Below are positions 6,558 to 11,190 of a stretch of 11,190 nucleotides of DNA, piece by piece. The notes below the pieces were generated by a model. It was not told where the DNA came from. It saw nothing but the letters and a program-made list of their open reading frames with translations, and made no database searches. The position numbers and the translations under genes were made by a program. Numbering within the stretch: the stretch's first letter is position 1; each line of letters opens with the position of its first letter. Source of the DNA: CAZLGC01 sp964559275 (GTDB lineage: Bacteria; Patescibacteriota; CALEFQ01); assembly GCA_964559275.1 (NCBI GenBank), contig CAZLGC010000038.1:1-11190 (forward strand), in the 5' to 3' direction.

Positions 6558-6563
6558 CATAAT

Positions 6564-6592
6564 TTGAAAAATATAAAGCGAACATATATCAA
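6564..6592 (+). promoter_or_regulatory. Possible promoter of the ABC transporter operon
   Basis: TTGAAA (6564-6569), a 17-base spacer and TATCAA (6587-6592) fit a weak sigma-70 promoter. It would start transcription near 6599 and leave a leader of about 57 bases before the ATG at 6656. The -10 match is only four of six, so this is tentative. Confidence 0.35.
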
Positions 6593-6655
6593 ACAGTATT
6601 TAAGAAGACCAATTCAAATTTGCCTGAAAGATATAATTCCGGTAAAATTGAATTG

Positions 6656-7336
6656 ATGTCAAAAGGAGTAATATCATTACAAGACGCCGAGAAAGTATAT
6701 GAAACCGGAGAGCTCAAGGTCCCGGCGCTTTTGGATATAAACCTGGAAGTTACCAAAGGAGAAATGCTAGCCATTGTCGGACCATCCGGGTCCGGCAAAT
6801 CGACGCTGATGAACATCATCGGACTATTGGATCGGCCAACGAAAGGTAAATACTTTCTGGAAGGACAAGAAATCACTTTGTCAATGTCGGACCGGAAATT
6901 GGCCAAGCTGCGTGCTAATACGATGGGATTCATTTTCCAGTCGTTTAACCTACTCCCCCGTCTGACAGCAGTGGAAAACGTAATGCTACCCAGCCTTTAC
7001 TCTAAAACTGTTGCCAAAAACAGACGCAAAGAAAGAGCAGAAGAGATTTTGGAAAATGTCGGTCTTGGTCATCGCCTGAAACATAAACCGACCGAACTTT
7101 CCGGTGGTGAAAAGCAGCGAGTGGCAATTGCCAGGGCTCTCATGAACGAACCCACTATTTTACTGGCGGACGAGCCGACCGGCAACCTTGACAGCAAGAG
7201 CGGGCACGCGATTATCAAAATTCTCAAAGAGCTCAGAGAGCATGAAGACAAAACCGTACTTGTTGTCACTCATGATGAAAACATCAGGAAAGAGTGCCAG
7301 AAATCAATTGAACTTTTCGACGGAAGGATTAAGTAA
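6656..7336 (+). CDS. ABC transporter ATP-binding protein, MacB/LolD type
   Basis: 226 residues from the ATG at 6656. All ABC motifs are present: Walker A GPSGSGKST (42-50), Q-loop Gln95 (FQSFNLLPRLT), signature LSGGE (148-152), Walker B ILLADEP with catalytic Glu (168-174) and switch His206. The 'GEL-VPAL-DI-LEV' start and 'FQSFNLLP-LTA-ENV' are typical of the LolD/MacB/FtsE group, which powers substrate release or export by mechanotransmission, not classical transport. It lies in the cytoplasm bound to the permease encoded directly downstream; stop and start overlap by one base (TAATG). A TTG at 6620 would add twelve residues that do not fit the family, so the ATG is preferred although no good ribosome site precedes it. 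The substrate is unknown; lipoproteins, peptides or toxic compounds are all possible. Confidence 0.92.
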   Translation: MSKGVISLQDAEKVYETGELKVPALLDINLEVTKGEMLAIVGPSGSGKSTLMNIIGLLDRPTKGKYFLEGQEITLSMSDRKLAKLRANTMGFIFQSFNLLPRLTAVENVMLPSLYSKTVAKNRRKERAEEILENVGLGHRLKHKPTELSGGEKQRVAIARALMNEPTILLADEPTGNLDSKSGHAIIKILKELREHEDKTVLVVTHDENIRKECQKSIELFDGRIK

Positions 7337-8553
7337 TGTATAATCTCCTCAAATCGGCTCTAAAATCCATTTGGAACAATAAAGTCAGAAGCCTGCTGAC
7401 TGTCTTGGGTATTGTCATCGGCGTAGCATCGGTGACAGTTCTGGTGTCACTGGGGCAGGGTCTGAAAACAGACGTTTCTAGCATGATTGAAGGCCTAGGG
7501 ACCAATGTTCTGGTGGTAGTAAGTGGTCAGATCGATACTGAGAACCCGAATCAGCAACAATCGATGAACCCGTCTAACTTCATTTCAAATGACATTCTGT
7601 CAATTGACGATGTATATACTATTCAGGACACCGCCGGGGTCGCCTCTGTCTCCCCCATGACGCTTGTTGCCGGCAAGCCAGTCGTCCGAGACACGGACCA
7701 TCAAGCATCTCCAATGGTAATGGGAGTGTATACCGATTTTCTGGATACCTCTCAGGTAGTCGATATTGAAACTGGGGAAATGTTTACCGCTAATGATCAA
7801 AATGCTGTTATCATTGGCCACGGCCTCAAGGAAGAGCTTTTCGGCGAAGATGAGGCCGTCGGCGAAACGGTAACAATTGGCGACCAGGAGTTAGAAATAA
7901 TTGCGGTCCTGGCTGAACCGACAACTACCAGCCTATTTGCCTCTGAATTCAATTATCTAGCTGCTATTCCCTATGATAAAGCTAAGCAATTAAATGATAA
8001 CGAGGATTCTGTCTTTCGGATAATTCTCAAAGCTGATGATGGAACTGATGTACCGGATTTGCAGAACCGGTTGACCGAAGCCATCAAGGCTAACCACGAA
8101 GGCCAGGAAGACTTCACGGTTTTCACGCAACAGGACCTACTCGAAGTTTTCAATGATTTTTTAAGTATGGCTACGGCTATGGTTTCGGCAATTGCCGCGA
8201 TCTCACTGATTGTCGGCGGCATCGGTATCATGAATATCATGCTCGTCACCGTTACCGAGCGAACCAAAGAGATTGGTATCCGCAAGGCTGTCGGTGCCAG
8301 CCGGACTGATATCCTTTGGCAATTCCTGGTTGAATCTGTGGTCATTACTCTAATTGGCGGTGCTATCGGCCTGGGTGTTTCCTTTATCGGAGCCATTATC
8401 ATTGCCAATGAAACCCCAATTCAACCTGTTATTTCTTGGGATATTATCCTGCTGGCAATCGCCATTTCGATTGGCATCGGCGTAGTTTTCGGAATCTGGC
8501 CGGCCCTAAATGCCGCCCGCAAAGATCCCATTGAAGCTTTGCGTCACGAGTAG
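7336..8553 (+). CDS. ABC transporter permease, MacB/FtsX type
   Basis: 405 residues with the MacB layout: helix 1 at about 18-40 preceded by the 'IWNNKVRSLLTVLGIVIGVASV' motif, a large extracytoplasmic MacB_PCD domain (about 45-275), then three helices at about 279-305, 330-357 and 367-390. The cytoplasmic loop 'VTERTKEIGIRKAVGAS' (306-322) is the coupling motif that contacts the ATPase. The C-terminus 'PALNAARKDPIEALRHE' is the family signature. Two copies should pair with two copies of the ATPase. No MacA-like periplasmic adaptor or outer-membrane factor is nearby, which fits an organism with a single membrane. The start overlaps the ATPase stop codon, so translational coupling is likely. 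A strong terminator follows 12 bases after the stop. Confidence 0.93.
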   Translation: MYNLLKSALKSIWNNKVRSLLTVLGIVIGVASVTVLVSLGQGLKTDVSSMIEGLGTNVLVVVSGQIDTENPNQQQSMNPSNFISNDILSIDDVYTIQDTAGVASVSPMTLVAGKPVVRDTDHQASPMVMGVYTDFLDTSQVVDIETGEMFTANDQNAVIIGHGLKEELFGEDEAVGETVTIGDQELEIIAVLAEPTTTSLFASEFNYLAAIPYDKAKQLNDNEDSVFRIILKADDGTDVPDLQNRLTEAIKANHEGQEDFTVFTQQDLLEVFNDFLSMATAMVSAIAAISLIVGGIGIMNIMLVTVTERTKEIGIRKAVGASRTDILWQFLVESVVITLIGGAIGLGVSFIGAIIIANETPIQPVISWDIILLAIAISIGIGVVFGIWPALNAARKDPIEALRHE

Positions 8554-8564
8554 ATCTAACAAAT

Positions 8565-8592
8565 AAACAGCCCCCGTACGGGGGCTGTTTTT
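8565..8592. terminator. Bidirectional intrinsic terminator after the permease gene
   Basis: AAACAGCCCCC and GGGGGCTGTTT arms (8565-8575 and 8580-8590) around a GTAC loop, followed by more T residues. On the minus strand the A-rich left flank becomes a shorter T-run after the YwbE gene. It is nearly identical to the element at 624-654; only one loop base and the flanking A/T runs differ. Confidence 0.92.
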
Positions 8593-8602
8593 GTGTTTTG
8601 GA

Positions 8603-8794
8603 TTAATGAATCGCCTGAACTCGACCTACTTCCCCTGTTTCCAGCCGCACCTTTATCCCGCGTGGGTGGGTAGGTGAATTGGTCAAAATATCAGCCACTA
8701 CGCCTTCAGTGAGTTCACCGGTGGGCTGATCTTGTTTCTGGACAACCGATACCCGCATCCCGGGTTCAATGTCGTCACGAACAGTTCCGTCCAT
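8603..8794 (-). CDS. ywbE: YwbE family small protein (DUF2196)
   Basis: 63 residues, the usual length of the family. The core pattern is present: 'R-DI-PGM-V-VVQKQDQPTGELTEGVV-DILTNSPTHPRGIKVRLETGEVGRVQ-I'. The fold is expected to be a small beta-barrel-like domain and the protein is cytoplasmic. YwbE proteins are widespread and conserved, but their function is not established; a role in RNA or ribosome-related binding is sometimes guessed from size and charge. It lies downstream of the sortase gene on the same strand with a 39-base gap and is probably its co-transcribed last gene. No clear ribosome site precedes the ATG. The shared terminator at 8565-8592 follows. Confidence 0.9.
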   Translation of the reverse strand: MDGTVRDDIEPGMRVSVVQKQDQPTGELTEGVVADILTNSPTHPRGIKVRLETGEVGRVQAIH

Positions 8795-8833
8795 ATGAAT
8801 TTAGGTTAGATTGCTAATGATAAGATCTAGATG

Positions 8834-9403
8834 TTAAATTGAAACAGGGAATGCTTCGACAATAAACCGATCTTCCTCTAACAGACCATAGCAAGTGTAA
8901 ACGGTCAGTTTCTCTGTATCCGTAGGCGATACCGCCGAAACTTCATCAGGGGAAACTACGGATGTCTTCTCTACACTGTAACTGTATTCCTGCCCCGACC
9001 AAGTTGTTAGAGTTATGATATCACCGGGCTCCAGCTCGGGTAGATATTTAAAATGGGCCTTCTTGGTATGGCCATATAAAACAATATTGCCGCCCTCCCC
9101 GGGATTCGCCGAGGAGGCCAGATGGCTGATGCCATCCGGGCTAACTTCCCACACACCGTCGAAGATCACGGTATCTAGAACTGGTTGCTCAACATCAATG
9201 GCATCAATTCTGACCTGAGTTATTATATCTGCCGCGGGAGATTGTTCTGGCCCTGTATGCTTCGCTACTACTTCAGTTTGACTATACGGATTTGAACTAA
9301 ACGACAATCGCTTCTCGGCCAGCACCCAAGCCCAAATTCCGTAGCCTATTAAAGCCAGGCCAACCACAAAAACAACAATTGTAAGAATATATTTACGCAT
9401 CAT
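8834..9403 (-). CDS. Sortase (cysteine transpeptidase), class D/E-like
   Basis: 189 residues. One N-terminal membrane helix (about 5-29) is followed by an extracytoplasmic sortase domain. The catalytic residues are in order: His112 in 'LYGHTKKAHFKYLPELEPGDII', Cys171 in 'TVYTCYG' and Arg179 in 'EDRFIVEA'. Sortases cut an LPxTG-like signal after Thr and join the protein to the cell wall or to another protein. The next gene upstream ends in LADTG; class E enzymes are known to prefer LAxTG, so this is a likely enzyme-substrate pair. Class cannot be fixed by eye. Two ATG codons stand in tandem at 9403 and 9400; either may be used, and no strong ribosome site is seen. The cell wall acceptor is unknown. 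Reduced expression through the hairpin at 9414-9444 is possible. Confidence 0.92.
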   Translation of the reverse strand: MMRKYILTIVVFVVGLALIGYGIWAWVLAEKRLSFSSNPYSQTEVVAKHTGPEQSPAADIITQVRIDAIDVEQPVLDTVIFDGVWEVSPDGISHLASSANPGEGGNIVLYGHTKKAHFKYLPELEPGDIITLTTWSGQEYSYSVEKTSVVSPDEVSAVSPTDTEKLTVYTCYGLLEEDRFIVEAFPVSI

Positions 9404-9413
9404 TACCCAGAAT

Positions 9414-9444
9414 AAAGGACCACCGGCAAACCCGGCAGCCCTTT
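9414..9444 (-). terminator. Hairpin between LADTG protein and sortase genes, weak terminator or attenuator
   Basis: In the minus-strand RNA, AAAGG-GCUGCCGG and CCGGUGGU-CCUUU form an uninterrupted 13-bp stem with a GUUUG loop. Three of the pairs are G-U, which form only in this strand; in the plus-strand RNA they would be A-C mismatches. It is followed by UUUAUUCU, an imperfect U-run, and sits 20 bases after the surface-protein stop. Confidence 0.6.
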
Positions 9445-9463
9445 TTTATACTAAGAACAACAT

Positions 9464-10285
9464 TTAAGCGCGGACGTAGCGAAACAGAGATATGCCGACT
9501 AAACCACTTCCTAGAATTAGAAAAAGCATAGCCACAATCTGGTCATGTGATCCGGTGTCTGCCAGAGTGGTAGCTCCAAGAACGCGTCCCTCCGGATCTG
9601 ATTCAATCTGAGCTAATTCGCCGGTACCACCGCCAGCTGACAACTCAACTTCATCAGTCACTCCCCGGACAACTCCCGGATCATTAGGATCGTCAGGATC
9701 TTCTGGATCTTCTGGATCAGCAACCGCGGCCGCTGCCACTGTCCCGGTACTTTCCGGGTCTTCAGTATCAGGATCCTCATCAGTAGCTGTTGGTGCTAAT
9801 GCCGGAGTGGCTGTTGGCGTTGGGGTCGGGGTGGGAGTCGGAGTCGGAGTCGGAGTCGGTGTCGGTGTTGGAGTCGGAGTCGGAGTCGGAGTCGGAGTCG
9901 GGGTTGGTGTCGGCTGCGGACCAACTAACTCACAACCGTTACCATAAATCATTTGCCCGTCTGCACTCCAGTTCATGCCGGGATACTCAAGCTCCGGAAT
10001 CGGAGGTATGATGTCGCCCCAGTCTTCATCAATTCCCGGATAGTAAACAGGTCCGGTATGATTGAAATGGTTGCTAACATTAGCTACACATTGCTGATTG
10101 TATGGATTAGAATGCGAACTGGTGCGGTGACAGATCAGCACTTTTGGGTAGGCACAAACTTCGTCAGCAGACACTGATTTTGTTACGGGAGTATTCATCG
10201 GGGCATATGTCGTTATGAGCAATACTCCGAATACAATGGCAATAATACAGACGACGAACGCTGCTAACTGGAAGATTTTGGACAT
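9464..10285 (-). CDS. LADTG-anchored surface protein with Pro-Thr repeat
   Basis: 273 residues from the ATG at 10285. A hydrophobic N-terminal helix (about 5-25) directs export. Next comes a small domain with 'VLICHRTSSHSNPYNQQCV', a His-rich stretch ('NHFNHTGPVYYPG') and 'WGDIIPP', a module I recall from CPR surface proteins, with conserved Cys and His that could bind metal or form a disulfide. Then follow 17 Pro-Thr pairs, an acidic Asp-Pro-rich linker ('DPEDPEDPDDPNDP'), and the sorting signal: LADTG, a hydrophobic span ('IVAMLFLILGSGLVGISLF') and a basic tail (RYVRA). The sortase gene lies next downstream. A TTG at 10339 would add 18 residues but lies just upstream of the promoter's expected start site, so the ATG is used. 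No ribosome site is obvious close to it. The ligand or partner outside the cell is unknown. Confidence 0.85.
   Translation of the reverse strand: MSKIFQLAAFVVCIIAIVFGVLLITTYAPMNTPVTKSVSADEVCAYPKVLICHRTSSHSNPYNQQCVANVSNHFNHTGPVYYPGIDEDWGDIIPPIPELEYPGMNWSADGQMIYGNGCELVGPQPTPTPTPTPTPTPTPTPTPTPTPTPTPTPTPTPTATPALAPTATDEDPDTEDPESTGTVAAAAVADPEDPEDPDDPNDPGVVRGVTDEVELSAGGGTGELAQIESDPEGRVLGATTLADTGSHDQIVAMLFLILGSGLVGISLFRYVRA
9812..9913. repeat. 6-bp tandem repeat encoding 17 Pro-Thr pairs
   Basis: Seventeen consecutive six-base units encode PT on the minus strand. The commonest unit, AGTCGG on the plus strand, occurs in perfect runs of four and five; the rest differ at one or two bases. Because the unit is a multiple of three, slippage would lengthen or shorten the rod without breaking the frame. 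The product is a stiff, extended stalk between the exported domain and the wall anchor. Confidence 0.95.
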
Positions 10286-10321
10286 AATTGTCAAATTTAG
10301 AGGTTTTTTCCTTTGTGGCCT

Positions 10322-10349
10322 ATTATACTCGCCTGACAAAAATAAACAA
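10322..10349 (-). promoter_or_regulatory. Promoter of the LADTG protein-sortase unit
   Basis: Read on the minus strand, TTGTTT (10349-10344), a 16-base spacer and TATAAT (10327-10322) form a good sigma-70 promoter with a perfect -10. Transcription would start near 10315, about 30 bases before the ATG at 10285. This also rules out the TTG at 10339 as a start codon. Confidence 0.65.
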
Positions 10350-10463
10350 GCGCTATTCCAAACTAGTTTTAAATACCTTATTCAAGAGATTCCTAGGCAA
10401 ATAGCAACGATCTGAGGATAACTTTGAATAGACAAAATCTAATCAAAAAAGAGCTCTGGTGAG

Positions 10464-10483
10464 AAAAAGCAAAAATGCTTTTT
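10464..10483 (-). terminator. AT-rich hairpin, secondary terminator
   Basis: AAAAAGCA (10464-10471) and TGCTTTTT (10476-10483) pair around AAAA. The stem is weak in GC, but the T-runs on both sides allow it to act on either strand, as a backup behind the hairpin at 10521-10552. Confidence 0.4.
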
Positions 10484-10520
10484 TCCAACCCAATTCCTAA
10501 TTCTACTCGTGGAGTGTTAT

Positions 10521-10552
10521 CTAAAAAGCCTCTACTGTGAGCGACTTTTTAG
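10521..10552 (-). terminator. Likely intrinsic terminator of the Cys-rich gene
   Basis: CTAAAAAG (10521-10528) and CTTTTTAG (10545-10552) pair, with a smaller CTC/GAG helix inside. On the minus strand it begins 17 bases after the stop codon and its 3' arm is T-rich (GGCTTTTTAG). It is moderately convincing because the base of the stem is AT-rich. Confidence 0.5.
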
Positions 10553-10569
10553 CAGAAATATTTTGGAAT

Positions 10570-11121
10570 CTATTCGCAGTTTGGGCACCTGCACCAATAA
10601 GTGTTGTTTGGTCCGCAATCGCTCTGGCAAGTTGTAGATTCACAGGATATCCAAAAAATTGGGTTTCCGGGATCATCCGGGTTGGGATTCTCGCCATAAG
10701 CAAAGTAACAACCGCACTGGTTGGTCCATCTATTGAATATCGGAATGACGCCTATGTCTTCCGGCTCAAGATCATAGCTAACATAATGAATATAGTTTCC
10801 TGCTTGAGCCTTGGTATTACATTGATCGTCAATACATATATCTTCTCCCTCCACTACATAGTATTTGTTTCCCTGTATTTCTCCATTTTCCACGAGCGTT
10901 CTTGTAATAGGCTCTGCGCTCTCAAGGTCAGCACTGGTTGGATACCTTTTAAGCCCCTCTAGAAATAATTCTTTGTCCGTCATCTGTTTGTCGTTAGATG
11001 AGAGACTGCCAACAAGAGAGGTTGTTGCAGAATTTCCAACTAGTAACCATCCGATAGCTATACCAACCAAGAGAACCACGATGCAAATTACAATGATTGC
11101 GATTTTTGTCATTTTTTTCAT
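10570..11121 (-). CDS. Membrane-anchored Cys-rich extracytoplasmic protein, unknown
   Basis: I do not recognise the family. The 183-residue product has a short basic start ('MKKMTK'), one long hydrophobic helix (about 6-29, 'IAIIVICIVVLLVGIAIGWLLV') without a clear cleavage site, and an acidic soluble part outside the membrane. Ten cysteines lie in the outside part, most in the last 55 residues: CGC, then CESTTCQSDC, then CRCPNC at the C-terminus. Spacing suggests several disulfides or a metal site; the CxC and CxxC pairs would also suit zinc. There is no LPxTG-like signal, so it is held by its N-terminal helix. It is transcribed toward the sortase unit but separated by 284 bases and two hairpins, so it is likely its own unit. 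A second Met at residue 4 is an alternative start. No ribosome site is obvious before either Met. Confidence 0.75.
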   Translation of the reverse strand: MKKMTKIAIIVICIVVLLVGIAIGWLLVGNSATTSLVGSLSSNDKQMTDKELFLEGLKRYPTSADLESAEPITRTLVENGEIQGNKYYVVEGEDICIDDQCNTKAQAGNYIHYVSYDLEPEDIGVIPIFNRWTNQCGCYFAYGENPNPDDPGNPIFWISCESTTCQSDCGPNNTYWCRCPNCE

Positions 11122-11190
11122 TAATTATTTAAAATTTCCCATATTTTTCGTCGGAAAACATCTGCAGATTTCCCCGAATTTTCAGTTGTT
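11122..11190. other. Leader region upstream of the Cys-rich gene
   Basis: An AT-rich leader of the minus-strand gene. I see no convincing -35/-10 pair; TTAAAT near 11130 could be part of a -10 box. The window ends here. Confidence 0.4.

Larger units (their letters stand above)
10286..10569. other. Intergenic stretch without a gene
   Basis: This 284-base gap is AT-rich. It holds the promoter of the LADTG protein gene at its left end and two hairpins downstream of the Cys-rich gene at its right end. The part between about 10350 and 10460 shows nothing I can name; no ORF with a start and ribosome site stands out on either strand. Confidence 0.7.

Noticed and set aside
6620..6655. TTG start for the ABC ATPase
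   Set aside because: The twelve added residues do not match the family and no ribosome site fits; the ATG at 6656 gives the usual N-terminus.
7336..8553. Full MacA-MacB-TolC export system
   Set aside because: Only ATPase and permease are present; no adaptor or outer-membrane factor is encoded in the window.
9812..9913. CRISPR-like repeat array
   Set aside because: The units are six bases, contiguous and in frame with a Pro-Thr rod. There are no spacers and no cas genes.
10286..10339. TTG start for the LADTG protein
   Set aside because: The TTG lies between the -35 and -10 boxes of the promoter, upstream of the expected transcription start, so it would not be in the mRNA.
10537..10962. 141-codon plus-strand frame opposite the Cys-rich gene
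   Set aside because: Its hydrophobic look comes from the reverse complement of the Cys-rich coding sequence. The minus frame has a sensible export helix, stop and terminator.

Overview
The window reads as a bacterial chromosome fragment of moderate GC (about half) using the standard genetic code. Compact, mostly short transcription units are separated by clear hairpin terminators. I infer a Candidate Phyla Radiation (Patescibacteria-like) organism, mainly from the surface-protein region. One protein there has an 'ICH-T-S-NPY ... WGDIIPP' module, a Pro-Thr linker and a 'VLGATTLADTG' C-terminus, and it sits beside its own sortase. This assignment rests on remembered sequence style, not on a search. 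A deep-branching Gram-positive-like relative such as Chloroflexi or Actinobacteria is the alternative. No rRNA, tRNA, CRISPR array, transposase or phage gene is visible.

Layout. (1) 66-617 (+): a secreted lipoprotein of unknown function. (2) 653-3067 (-): thioredoxin and a CapA-type metallophosphatase (3 bases apart), a DUF134 DNA-binding protein fused to an Arg-Gly tract and a zinc ribbon, and a small three-helix membrane protein. The DUF134 gene has a near-ideal promoter with a perfect 16-bp palindrome at the start site, which suggests autoregulation. (3) 3195-4634 (+): a stand-alone amidophosphoribosyltransferase (PurF family), visibly more GC-rich than its neighbours and with an unusual PRPP-binding loop. 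(4) 4685-6502 (-): a 605-residue, cysteine-free, charged helical protein that I do not recognise. (5) 6656-8553 (+): an ABC ATPase and MacB/FtsX-type permease with overlapping stop and start. (6) 8603-10285 (-): a YwbE-family small protein, a sortase, and a Pro-Thr-rich LADTG surface protein. (7) 10570-11121 (-): a membrane-anchored protein with ten extracytoplasmic cysteines.

How the genes fit together. Much of the window concerns the cell envelope: lipoprotein, CapA-like protein, MacB-type exporter, sortase with its probable substrate, and Cys-rich anchored protein. The clearest functional pair is the LADTG protein and the sortase. Between them lies a 13-bp hairpin whose three G-U pairs form only in the minus-strand transcript, so it may lower sortase expression relative to the substrate. 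The clearest regulatory site is the DUF134 promoter-palindrome. PurF and the 605-residue protein are orphans whose neighbours do not explain them. Convergent gene pairs at 617/653 and 8553/8603 share almost the same bidirectional terminator.
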